The position numbers and the translations under genes are program-made. From positions 248,001 to 312,000 of the forward strand of contig JAJTUP010000019.1 in NCBI GenBank assembly GCA_021399435.1: a stretch of DNA of 64,000 nucleotides, given 5' to 3'. The notes beneath the pieces are model-generated. The model did not search any database, was not told the DNA's origin, and saw nothing but the letters and a program-made list of their open reading frames with translations. The number at the start of each line of letters is the position of its first letter. Position 1 is the stretch's first letter. Shown here in pieces: positions 48,606 to 59,006 of the stretch. This DNA comes from Diaporthe sp. PMI_573. Its lineage: Eukaryota; Ascomycota; Sordariomycetes; Diaporthales; Diaporthaceae.

Positions 48606-50494
48606 ATGGCGCCCAGTCACTTCAGAGAGGATCCAAATGGCATCACTTCTCCAGACTCTTTCTCTGGATTTGGTCGTGCACCAGAGAAAGACTCTGGCCA
48701 TGGATTTAGGCACACAACCTGTAAGAGTTTGTTCTGAAGCTTGGAGTCGCTGGTATCTGGCTAAGCAACCCAAAAGTTCCCCTACATGACAGCCGGAACC
48801 CGACCGACCACTCTGCGGCAATAGATTGCAGTAAGAAGCTTGGGGGCTTTGCGGTCACTGGTCTCATCAAGTGGTTGATCACAGCTCTACTACTAATGGG
48901 ATTTGTCCTTGCCATACACTTTTACCAAGGAAGAGTCCTGAGTGATAACGACAAGTCGATATTCGAGTCTATTATCGTCACATTGAGTCTGGTCGTGGGT
49001 CTTAACATAGCAGGGGCCCTCAAGGACATCGCAAAGCATATGCGATGGTGGTTCCTCAGCCTTAAAAGACGGGATTTGTCCGAGGTACGCCACTCCTCTT
49101 GTCACTTGCGCCTGGGGTCTTCCACGTACTGACACCAAGAACTTTTTCAGGTCGAGCTCATTTTGCATAGTGACAGCTTGACCAACGTTACCAAGCTGAT
49201 ATGGCGGTCTTCCTCAAATACCACAAAGATGGTCTGTTTGACATGGCTTTTGTTGAACATTGTAAGTCATAGGTATACAAAATTAAAAAGATCACAGATT
49301 CCGAGGCTGACACATATATTGATTCAGGGAATGCAAGCCGCTATAGCTGTGACCAGCTTGACATTCCAGGCTGAGCCTCACGTTGATGATGTGTACCTGT
49401 CAGGGCAGGGCCAAATCTTTCTCCCTAATATGAGCAACTTCGCGCGCGGTACTGGGCGTTTTTCCCGAAGTCAATCCGATCTGGATTCCACTCTACAAAA
49501 CTTGGGTGCAAGTATACTAGGGGACATCGGAAGCAGTTATAATTACTCAGACCTTCCGTCTGTGCCATTGGCGGGAGAACCTCTTGCCAAATTCCCTGCC
49601 ATGTTCTGGAACGCCGACGACCACTGGGAGTACCACTATCTGAACTCAGCGCTAGACATTGTATCCGCCGGAACGAATTATCTGGCGGTCTACTCGGACA
49701 GAAAAGTCTCATCGTCAGCGGTGTGCGCAACGCCAGAGTACAACTCAACCATCGACGGCGCCCAAGGGCTGATAATCATAAACCAAACAAGCGGGCGGGA
49801 CTTCACATTCGACTCCATGGCCCTGGGCCTCGAGTCCAACACATACGCCACGGTGCCCATCCTGCGACAACTCCGGACCGACGTCTGCGGGTCACGGGTA
49901 GGGTGCAGCACAGGCGAGTGCGGACCCGGGTGCAGCACCGTACACGTGCTGGAGCCCAAGAGCGGCGAGGCCGCCCCGGGGTCCTTCGACAGCCCGACGA
50001 GCGGCTTCTTCTACTACGAGTGCAACATCACCGTGTCCTCGGACCCGGCGCCGACCTCGGACCTGGACAGCCTCACGCTCGCGCCCATGATGGCCGCCGC
50101 GGCCGCCCAGGCCATCGCGCTGAACGGGGACGCCACCATCTCCGCCGTGGGCGCGCCCCCGCTCAGCCGGAGCTATAACTGGGAGCTGCCCTTCGGCACG
50201 CCCTTCAACAACAGCGCGCCAGACATGGCGGACCAGCTCGCGCGGTTCGCCATCGGCGTCGTGGCTGCTGCGGCGTCGACGAACCCGCGCATGGCTGTCG
50301 AGGGCCGGCCGCCGGCGCAGGGTGTGCGGTTGGAGTTACAGCAGCCGGTTGCGTTTGCGGTGATCATGGGGGTTGTGGCTGGCTTGCAGCTGCTTCTGAT
50401 GGTCGCTGCGGTGGTTCTGGTGGGTAGAGTCTATGTTCCAGGGAACGGGAAGTGGATGACCAAGGAGGCATTGAAGCGGTTGTATTCATATTGA
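48606..50494 (+). CDS. Fungal integral membrane protein of unknown function, four exons
   Basis: Exons 48606-48720, 48777-49084, 49151-49261 and 49328-50494, 566 residues. Introns start GTAAGA, GTACGC and GTAAGT and end in AG, and the frame is continuous across all three. Start ATG 48606 is the only one that splices in frame to the conserved second exon. A short cytosolic N-terminus leads to three transmembrane segments: about residues 68-88 (LIKWLITALLLMGFVLAIHF), 102-122 (ESIIVTLSLVVGLNIAGAL) and 170-192. A large, Cys-containing, N-glycosylation-rich extracellular or lumenal domain follows to about residue 510. It includes a cysteine cluster, C-x5-C-x4-C-x3-C (positions about 390-410). A last hydrophobic helix (VAFAVIMGVVAGLQLLLMVAAVVLVG) and a short tail end the protein. 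Such proteins are common in Sordariomycetes, but I know no function for them. It is convergent with PEX2. Confidence 0.8.
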
Positions 50495-50945
50495 GATACG
50501 TCCATTCAAGATCTGAACGTCTGTACAATTTCACGTGTGTGCTTTTGATTCCTGATTGTACCGTGACAGACATATCTTCCTGTGCAACTGCAGGGCTGCA
50601 AATGCGAGCCGCAATGGGGGCGGAAGTTTTAAATGGTCGCGGGCTTGCTCATGAATTGCCCGGCACACTGATCACAGGGATGTTGGCCTCTCGCTTGTGT
50701 TGGCGCTTGGGTCCACCGGCTGAGACGACTGTACACTGTCGATATCCTGGCAAGAGACATGATCCACCGCAGGTGCCGCTCTGTTGACGCTGAACTTGAG
50801 CACAGCCGACAGGAGACTGGATGTGGAATATTTACGTGACAACAGCTTCCGGTTCACCCTTTGGCTGTGAGACGATTGTTGCTCATATTTCCAGGTCTAG
50901 GACCTTTCGGCCCATTCTATGTGGATTGGGGGCCCTTGTTGAGGC
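50495..50945. other. Convergent intergenic region
   Basis: Contains the 3' ends of the membrane protein gene and PEX2. No gene seen. Confidence 0.65.
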
Positions 50946-52394
50946 TCAGAACCCCTCCATGTCATCGCCGAGTTCGCCTTCCTCCTCATCGTATTCTTCT
51001 GAATCTCCATCTGCAGAACTGTCGCCGTCGCTGCTTTGTGCCTTAACCGTCGAAGCTGACTCGGCCAGGTCATCAACCGCGTCGACATATTCCGCCTGTG
51101 AGCTTTCCTCCGTTTGGCTATCCTTGACGTCGTCCGCAAACATGACTGCCTTGTTCGTCGGCGACTTGCTCGGGGGCTCCAAGACGTCTCCACTCCATGG
51201 CTTGCACTCTTTGACCTGCTCCCCGCACCGTAAACATGTCCACCCTTCACCCTCTTCTCTTTCTATCCTCTGGGCGAGGCAGACAAAGCAGTACACACAG
51301 CCGCAGGGCATCGTCTCGTAGGGGTTGGTGATATCTGTCTGCGCAGAGCCGACCACACCACTCGACGCCGCGGCGGCCAGAACTTCTTGTTCTGACGACG
51401 CTGAATTTTGATCCTGGTAGCATATGGCGCATGTCCGCTCGGGCAGGAACGAGTACTCGCCCTTCTTCTCCTCGCTGTCACCGTCGCCGCTGCTTGATAT
51501 CGCGTTCTTCGTCTTCCTCCATGTCCTGCTCAGCCATCTCCGCCACTTATTTATGCCGATCAGCGGCAGGACAAAGAGCAGGAATTCTGTGAATGCGTGC
51601 CAGACGAGCTGACGGTTGAGATATTCGAAGGAGACCTCGCGGCTGACCTGGCTGGTGGGTGGGGCCAGCCTCATCCGCAGTATCCTGTCTAGTAATGTCC
51701 TGTACCGGCCGTGCAGAAGGAACACCAGGAATGAGCCAAATGCCGCCACGGAATGGATAGACTCGGCCGTGGACGTCAGCCGCGACAACCTCTGAGCCCG
51801 AGGGCTTGGTGCGTCGAATCCGTTGTCCTGGTTCAGCAGCCAGTTCTCTAGCCTCGTCCAGCCATACTTCCCTCCCACGGTAATCAGCCCGTAGAGGGAT
51901 TTCTGCAGTTTCGTGGGCGGGACCAGCACTGGCCCGTGGTGCCTCGCGTCGGTGTATTTCAGGTTCTGCAGGGCGGCGCCGTAGGTGGCGTCGTGGTCCC
52001 ACACCGTCAGCTTGAACAGCAGGGCGCGCAGGACCAGCAGTATCTCGGCGGACCACTCCTCCTTCAGGCTGCTGCCCAGCCCGCCGACGTACTTGAGGGC
52101 GTCCCCGACCTGGTCGCGCAGGAGCTGCAGGAGCTCCTCGTCCAGCAGCTCGGCGTCGACCTGGCCGACGCGGAAGGCGGGCCGGGTGCCCTCTGGCGAC
52201 GAGACGGAGTCCCAGAGCGACAGGGCGGACACGCCGAGGCCTCGTAGGAGCGGGGAAGGGTGCGACGAGATGCGGGAGCGCAGCTGGGAGGCGGACTGCT
52301 CGGCGGCGAGGCGTGCCTGGGCGTGGGCCTCGCGGGCTGCGCGGCGCTCGGCGAGGCGCTGCTGCGCTTGGGCAAAGGTCGGGTTGCTGCTCAT
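50946..52394 (-). CDS. PEX2: Peroxin-2, RING-type E3 ligase of the peroxisomal import machinery
   Basis: Intronless, 482 residues, start at ATG 52394 (MSSNPTFAQA). The N-terminus is Ala/Arg/Glu-rich, then comes the Pex2/Pex12-type membrane domain (LDEELLQLLRDQV, LLFKLTVW, YGWTRLENWLL, LVFLLHGRYRTLLDRILRMRL, HAFTEFLLFVLPLI). A RING finger follows at about residues 318-392: TCAIC, then after a Ser/Ala-rich insert PCGCVYCFVCL and CLRCGE. The position that is His in many RING domains (C-G-H-x-Y-C) is Cys here. The C-terminal 90 residues are very acidic. PEX2 sits in the peroxisomal membrane with PEX10 and PEX12 and ubiquitylates the import receptor PEX5 for recycling. In Podospora the orthologue (car1) is also needed for sexual development. 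This is a core gene inside an otherwise accessory-looking stretch. Confidence 0.94.
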   Translation of the reverse strand: MSSNPTFAQAQQRLAERRAAREAHAQARLAAEQSASQLRSRISSHPSPLLRGLGVSALSLWDSVSSPEGTRPAFRVGQVDAELLDEELLQLLRDQVGDALKYVGGLGSSLKEEWSAEILLVLRALLFKLTVWDHDATYGAALQNLKYTDARHHGPVLVPPTKLQKSLYGLITVGGKYGWTRLENWLLNQDNGFDAPSPRAQRLSRLTSTAESIHSVAAFGSFLVFLLHGRYRTLLDRILRMRLAPPTSQVSREVSFEYLNRQLVWHAFTEFLLFVLPLIGINKWRRWLSRTWRKTKNAISSSGDGDSEEKKGEYSFLPERTCAICYQDQNSASSEQEVLAAAASSGVVGSAQTDITNPYETMPCGCVYCFVCLAQRIEREEGEGWTCLRCGEQVKECKPWSGDVLEPPSKSPTNKAVMFADDVKDSQTEESSQAEYVDAVDDLAESASTVKAQSSDGDSSADGDSEEYDEEEGELGDDMEGF

Positions 52395-53025
52395 TTGGGC
52401 GTCATGAAATGAGCAAATGCGCAAGATTGTGAGTCCTCTGGCTGGGACATTGGGGGGAGCGGTCAGAGGCTGGCCCTCATGTCCTCTTTGAAGGGTTGAA
52501 GGATGGCTGGCGGGTTGATCTGGCTAGGCGCTGCGGTTGCGTGGTTCTTGCAGGTCAAAGGGCTGCTGGGCCGAGTTGATGCCGAGGTCCCCAAATCAGG
52601 AGATTCCGGGGTCGCATGGTCGGGGCTGATCCCTGCACCCACATGCAAACCCGCCTGCTGACAGCTGCCGTGACAGCAGGATGGCAGTGCTCTTTGGGCT
52701 CACTTCACGGCAGGTGTTTTGTCACGAGTGACGAGTGAGTCGGGGAATTTTCAACGTTGCGAGCTGATCAGCTGAAGAGTGGGATGATTCCTACTCAAGC
52801 ATGTTGGAAATGGTGCTACAGTAGTTAACGGTTTCTCCCTTCGAGTCAACTTGTTTCTGTGCCACATTAAACCAATAAGGAAACCAATACTGTGTACCCT
52901 GCCAGTATCACATGCTAACCAACTAATTCATTCGCTGTTCTCAACATGTCCTAAAGGAAAACACTAATATGCTTCATGCGCACATACACAGTAACCCCTT
53001 GGGATTTCTCACTCGGCCTCGTGTT
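52395..53025. other. Intergenic region upstream of PEX2
   Basis: Promoter region of PEX2 and 3' region of the Ayg1-like hydrolase, both on the minus strand. No other feature seen. Confidence 0.6.
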
Positions 53026-54498
53026 TCAATACTTGGCCTTGAACGGCAGCAGCCTCATCTGAGCTGCAACATCCCCATCCAAGCCCAGCAAGTCATGGAT
53101 CCACCGCAGTATCACAAAAAAGCTCTCAGGCTCCCCCATATGTTTGCGCCCCTCGACCACCCTCGCCGACTTTGGCGGTCCATGCAGCAGCGCCACATGA
53201 AGATCCTCGATCGGGAAGATCTCGTCGTTCTGCCCGTTCACCATCAACACGTTCCTGCAGCAAGCCATGTCCAGCGTTCCATCATTGACCAGTGAGAACT
53301 TGTGCGCCTCCGGGATGAACGATTCCAAGTCCGCATAGCCAAACTTGTAAGCCAGCGTATTCGACAAATCAAAGGGATACTCCAACCCATTGGCATGCTC
53401 CAGCCACTCGCGGTCAAACATGTGGTGCGCCCCGCCGCCGAGGCTGATGCTGCCCAGCAGCCGGTCCGCATGAGTGTGCGCCACCCGGAGCGCGTAGTAC
53501 CCGCCCGTGGAGAAGCCCCAGACGACCACCCTGCCGCCGTCCAGCTCCGCCTGTCCGCCGATCCAGTCCAGGACGCTGGACCACTGTCGGTCCGGGCTCG
53601 TCGGGTCGCCCTTGGCCGCCGGGGAGTCGCCCGTCCCGGGTATCTCCACCACCACCGTCGCCACGCCCTTCTCCAGCCAGCCGCGCTGCCACACTGCGAG
53701 CTCGGTGCGGTACCCGTCGAGGCCCGTGAATATCATCACCACTGGTGCAGGGCTTTGGGCTGAGGCCCCTGGCGGTAGGAGGAAGTTCACGGGGACAGTT
53801 TGGCCTTCGCATTCGTTTCGATGCGTGTGAGGAATCTCTACCTCGCGGATGGGGTGTTCCATCAGGCTTTTTGAGATGGTCAGTCGAGTTCTAAACCTCC
53901 AGGGGATACAGCGTGTTGACTCACGCTCCACCTTTGTAGAACACTTCTTTGCCCAGAGTCCAAGCGAGGCGCTGCTTTTCCGAGCGAGGCGCTGGGAACC
54001 GGGCGATGCGATACAACGCTGAGCTTCGGAGGTAGTACTCTGAGGCCTTCTCCTTTTCACCCGCCTCCTCCGCCCTGGCCGCGATCTCAGATAGCTCCTG
54101 AGCCTTGGGGAAGAACAGCTCGGCGTACTCGTCCCAGTCGTACGGCTCTTTCAACCCTTTCTGTTTGAGAATGATGAACACCAGGCCGCAAATCGGAGAC
54201 TAGTCAGTCTTACCTTGATGATCTCCTCCGCAACTGGTTCAAAGTCCTTCACGGAGCCGAACATGAACGGGTAGACTCCCATCGTACACTAAAAGTCTCG
54301 GTCAGTATTAAGGCTCGACATTGCGAGCGACAGATAGCAGCTCACAGGCGCCTTCCATTTTGTTTCCCACAGTTTCTCAAACGACTCGTGGTGGATGGCA
54401 GGCTCGAGTATCGCATGCCCGATGCTGTACTTCTCGTGCGCTGCATTCTTCTTGGCGCTGGGTGTCCCGCCGTTCGTCATCGTCCCGTTTGCCACCAT
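53026..54498 (-). CDS. Ayg1-like alpha/beta hydrolase (polyketide-shortening hydrolase family)
   Basis: Four exons on the minus strand: 54498-54346, 54288-54214, 54160-53925 and 53866-53026, 434 residues. Donors are GTGAGC, GTAAGA and GTGAGT; acceptors are TAG, CAG and AAG; frame is continuous. A cap-like N-terminal region holds FEKLWETKWK, VYPFMFGSVKDFEPV and a helical EYYLRSSALYRIARFP segment. The hydrolase core starts at about residue 160 (PIREVEIPHTHR). The nucleophile is Ser274 in GFSTGG, and the likely acid and base are Asp369 (NGQNDEIFPIED) and His397 (EGRKHMGEP). FTGLDGYR, VEIPGTGD and PDRQWSSVLDW are shared with Aspergillus Ayg1. Ayg1 shortens a heptaketide naphthopyrone to tetrahydroxynaphthalene in DHN-melanin synthesis. 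No polyketide synthase is nearby, so the true substrate is open. It diverges from the GMC oxidoreductase gene. Confidence 0.9.
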
Positions 54499-56926
54499 TT
54501 TGAGACCTGCAAAGATATGTGAATGATGAAGTTTTGAACGTTTCGTAAAACGTGTTCAGAAATTCTAGATTTGGAGTCGGCAGCGAATTCTCGGATGAAC
54601 AGTGTCGGCGTCACCGGTTGCTCGCACACACTTAAGACCTTGGCCTGTCAGACGGACATCCCCAACGGCCATTCGCGATTGTCCGTACCACATGGCAAGG
54701 AGAAATCCATGGCTACTGGAGAAATTGCAGTTTATTTCACGTGTGTTCATTCATTCATCAATATTTTGGACCCTATTTTGCTGAAGATGTTAGGTGTTGC
54801 ACTCGGTCTAAGCCCTTTGAGCGGTTCGAGTAAATAGCATTTTGCATCTCCGTGCGTTGCACTCCCGTGCGCCCTCAGGCTAGTAACATTCACGACGAAG
54901 AGAATAGCACAATATAAACCATACCTTCAGACCCAGTATATTTGTAGCTACCTGATTGTCCCTCTAATCCACTATGAATCCTCATATTATGGACTGCTAT
55001 AGACGGTCGCTCTCCATCTTTCTGCACGCAATTGCTACTGAAGGGAGTGGCACTCGAACTTGAAACCCAGCCAATTGAGACTGCTACACTAGCGCAACTA
55101 GTGCGCCACTCCATTGGATATTGTGTAGTCTCGTTCAAATGTTTGAATGATATCATGGAGGACTTGCGACAACGTCAAGTCAGCGAGTTGCGGTTGTTTG
55201 TGACATCTATTAACTTGTGTCCACAGTTGAGCTAGAAACATAAATCGGCAAGATTTTAACAAGCTTCTCTCAGAAGCATAGCTCATTGGAATTACCTGAG
55301 GCCCCCGAGGTAGTAGAAGCGAAGTCTTGATCGAAATCTTGATGTCCGGGCACGTGTGATCCCAGTGTCGAGAAAACCAGGCCGTTTGAAAGAACCCTGC
55401 AGAGCTCGCCAAGCTTGGGTTCGGCCGATTTCTCCGCCTCGTAGGAACTCCAGGCTATCATAGATCAGGCGACTTTTTCCTGGACAAATTACCATAGTCA
55501 CAATGTTGCAATTAGAAGCCATTGGCACCTGTTGTTCAATGGGTTCATACGTCAACTCGGCTCTCGCTGTCCAAGTACAGCCCTACATAGTGTCTGAGAA
55601 AAACAGACTTTTTAGATTTTTTTTTTAATGTTCTTGGTCCTATCACGAGTATCCAAGACGTTGGAAGATTATTAATTAGTGACCTCTTGGTAACCTTCTC
55701 TATTAGCCCACTTAACTCCGCTTACCAAGTCATGATAGAAATGACGCCACCGTCGGCTTCGGCCGGATTCTCATCGTATTCATTATATAGTCTTACACCA
55801 CGATTCAGATCGTCGCTTCCTACGAAGGATGAATGGAATTGGTGCTGACTGCTCGTTTCCCTGCAGGTAGATACCTAGGTAGTTATTATATGACGACCTC
55901 TACCACACCACATTACAGGCTGACGAACACATGAAAAATAATCACCACGAGTGTAGAGCATTGGCTCCCAGTAAAGCCAAATCTAGTAATAGTAATGTCC
56001 CTTTGGATCAATGGTGAGCAATACTAGGTCAGGAGGCAGTACTAGCTCTCACTCGTCTGGCTTACACTTCTCCAGTTTCATTCTGGCCAGTGTACAGTCA
56101 CCGCTTTCGTGTTGTAATTGTAATACCATGGATCTTATCATCAACTACTTGGTCAGCTGGACACATCATATCTGAAGTCACTTGTATTGGAACCGTCGAC
56201 TTGAGACTTGTACTATTTCAGAATCACATACTGGCTTACTACTGAGAGACTCGCACAAATGGAAGAATTGTCGCTTGTGGGTCTTGAACCTTGTCATTGG
56301 TGAAAATGAAAATTTTCGCGCCACATACCAATTTTCGAACGCATTGATACGATGAAGTGCAGATTAATGCAGTCAATGAGATAATAGTAATGGTCTTTCT
56401 GGTCGATCTAAGACGATCAGAGTCGAAATCACAAGAAAGGTATCGTGCCGAAGGCGCCAAAGCCAAGACCGGAGCAGTGAAGGATGGTCAGCTGAGGCTC
56501 AGAAGCAAGAGGTCCTTCGCTTACAATGGAATTTCAGCCCTACTGATTCTTGGTAATGCAAGCACATGATCGTGAATTTCCCATTCTAGTATCGAAACAA
56601 CCGAAAACGGAATACAGTCAGAGATCCACGCCTTCATCAAGTCTGACTTGATGGGACCCGGCGTTGGCTCTACTCCTCGGCTGACATTGGTGATACAGGC
56701 AGCGGCCGCCAATAGTGGGCATATCACGATCGTATGATGAAGTCGGGAGGCTTCCACCTGCTGGTCAGTTTGCCACAGATTCTATAAGTACAGGCTCTAC
56801 TTCGAGATATCGTTGGAGAGTCTTGAAGAGACGTCGCTTTCGCCCATCTCTTCTACCACAAACTCATAAATGCTAAACGCAGCCGTAAGCATCACATACC
56901 TCTTACAGTATCTTAAGGACAAGAAT
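54499..56926. other. AT-rich divergent intergenic region
   Basis: About 2.4 kb between the Ayg1-like gene and the GMC gene, richer in A/T than the first 40 kb of the window. It contains the tRNA-like element at 55044-55112 and a T run near 55612-55626. No protein gene is supported. The low GC could reflect decayed repeat DNA. Confidence 0.5.
55044..55112 (-). ncRNA. tRNA-like element (degenerate tRNA or SINE-type remnant)
   Basis: On the minus strand, 69 bases begin GGAGTGG and end CCACTCC, a perfect seven-pair acceptor-like stem. It is followed by an A-box-like TGGCGCACTAGTTG and a D-arm-like hairpin CACT...AGTG. A B-box-like AGTTCGAGTGCC lies near the 3' end. The anticodon arm is poor (AGCAG against TGGCT has a mismatch and a wobble, loop TCTCAAT), and the T stem does not pair well. 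It is therefore not a convincing functional tRNA. The A and B boxes suggest an RNA polymerase III origin: a decayed tRNA or the head of a short interspersed element. Confidence 0.4.
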
Positions 56927-59006
56927 ATGGATTTCAAGATTCAAGACAACTCGGGATCCTCCCCCGAGGAGTACGACTACATCGTGGTTGGTTCAGGTCC
57001 AGGCGGCGGGCCTGTTGCTGCCAACCTCGCTCGTCAAGGGCACAAAGTCCTCCTCGTCGAAGCTGGCGACGACCAGGGTCAGAATATCTTTGCCAAAATT
57101 CCCACACTCTTCGGTAACTTTGAGGAAGATACAGCGCAGCGCTGGGACTTCTTCGTCAAGCACTATGACGACCCGGGGCAGGCTGCCAAGGACCCCAAGA
57201 TGACGTGGGAGACACCGGACGGGGGAATCTTTGTCGGTACCAGCCCGCCGGATGGCTCCAAGCAGCTGGGCATTTACTACCCTCGTGCTGGAACGCTCGG
57301 AGGTTGTGCAGCCCACAACGCTCTCGTCGGCGTGCTTCCGCCCGCTGCAGACTGGGACCACATCGCTGAAATCACCGGCGACAAGTCTTGGGAGTATGAA
57401 AACATCCGCCCTCTGTTCGAGCGACTTGAACGCAATCGATACTTGCCTCCTGGAACGCTAGCCCACGGCTTTCACGGATACCTCGAGACCAATCACGCCC
57501 ACCCTTCCACTATCGAGGCTGCTAAGCCGATCATTGATAGTGCGCTTGCTGTTCAGGGGCAGTCTGATGGCATCAATCCCGACATCAACCCCAGCTTCCC
57601 ACACGAGGAAGAGGGTGTTTACCGACCGGCTATGACGATGTCCAAACATGGTCGCCGGTCCAGTGCAAGGGATTACCTCGTGGCAACTGTTAATGCCAAA
57701 GATTCCCACGGTGACAGGAGGTATCCCTTGACTATCAGCACTCACAGTCTGGCCACCCGTGTGATCTTCAATGAGGCATGTGAAGGCAGGAAGCCCAAGG
57801 CTGTCGGCGTTGAAATTCTCCAAGGGAAAAGCCTCTACAAAGCCGATCCGAGATCCAACCCAAAGGTTGCAGGAGTTAAGAAGACTGTATATGCGTCAAA
57901 GGAGGTAATCGTGGCGGGAGGTGTCTTCAACACTCCACAGCTGCTCCAGCTGAGCGGCATTGGTCCCAAGGAGGACCTCCAGAAACTCGGGATTGAGGTT
58001 CTCGTCGATCTGCCTGGTGTCGGTAACAATCTGCAGGACAACTACGAGTTTGGCGTCATTGGAAAGACTCCGACTTCGCTTTCGCCCTTGGCTAGATCGA
58101 CAGGTCTCACGGCTGGAGACCCTCTGCTCAAGGAATGGATAGAGACGGAATCAGGCGGTCCTTACGCCAGCAATTTGTAAGTGTAATACACCCTCTCAAG
58201 GGACTCATCCACTCACATCCACTCGGGAGCGGTGTCTCAATGGTTTCGTATTTGCTGACATGATCATCGAATTTCTCAGAGTCGGGGCGAGCGTGTTGCA
58301 CAGGAGCAGCGTCGCCGAGTCCCGCCGCCCTGACACCATGCTATTCGGCGCCGCCGTCGCTTTCACAGGCTACTTCCCGGGATTCTCTACAGCTGTGCTA
58401 AATGGTGCGCTAAACGGCGAGAATTCCTGGACATGGGACGTACTGAAGATCGGCTCTCGGAACACAGCCGGGACCGTCAAGCTCAGGTCCAAGGACCCCC
58501 GCGACAGGCCGGATATCAACTTCCATTTCTTCGAGGAGGGAGGGGACCAGGACCTCAAGGCGATGTACGAAGGCGTCGAGCTAGCGCGAAAGATCAACGA
58601 CGGCATCGAGGGCTTCTCCGAGAACATCCCGGGCCCGGACGCCACAACGGAGGAGCAGATTAAGGAGCGTATCAGGGGCGAGGCTTTTGGTCACCACGCG
58701 ACCAGCACAGTCGCGATCGGCGCAGACGATGATGCCATGGCGTGTCTTGACTCCAAGTTCCGCGTCCGCGGTGTGGATGGTCTCAGGGTCGTGGATGCCT
58801 CAGTCTTCCCTCGCGTACCAGGCTCTTTCCCGACTCTGGCCATATACATATTGGCTGAGAAGGCTACGGACTTAATATTGGCTGAAGCGAGAAAATATGG
58901 CCATGACAAGATCCTTGAGGGTATTCATGAGCTAGAAGTGCTTGAGGAGGACGGACACAATAACTCCATCGTCTTCAAGCAGGCCGAGCAAGAGCAGAGC
59001 GTTTAG
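56927..59006 (+). CDS. GMC oxidoreductase (FAD-dependent, glucose-methanol-choline family)
   Basis: Two exons, 56927-58176 and 58280-59006, with a 103-base intron (GTAAGT...GCTGACA...CAG); 658 residues. I prefer ATG 56927 (MDFKIQDNSG) because the FAD fold starts soon after; an in-frame ATG at 56870 would add 19 residues with no clear signal peptide. The ADP-binding motif GSGPGGG is at 22-28, with the acidic residue in VEAGDD about 20 residues on. PRAGTLGGCAAHNALV is the GMC signature 1 region, and GGVFNTPQLLQLSGIGP is signature 2. The C-terminal catalytic part has the histidine pair H555-H556 in GHHATSTVAIG, and VDGLRVVDASVFPRVPGSFPT. Length and motifs are complete. Members oxidise alcohols, sugars or choline. 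The lack of a secretion signal suggests an intracellular enzyme. It is divergent from the Ayg1-like hydrolase, but functional linkage is unproven. Confidence 0.92.

Noticed and set aside
56870..56926. Upstream in-frame ATG as the GMC start
   Set aside because: The added 19 residues do not form a clear signal peptide, and the FAD domain starts properly from ATG 56927. It remains possible.
53026..59006. A complete secondary-metabolite cluster
   Set aside because: No backbone synthase (PKS, NRPS, terpene cyclase) or pathway transporter is present in the window.
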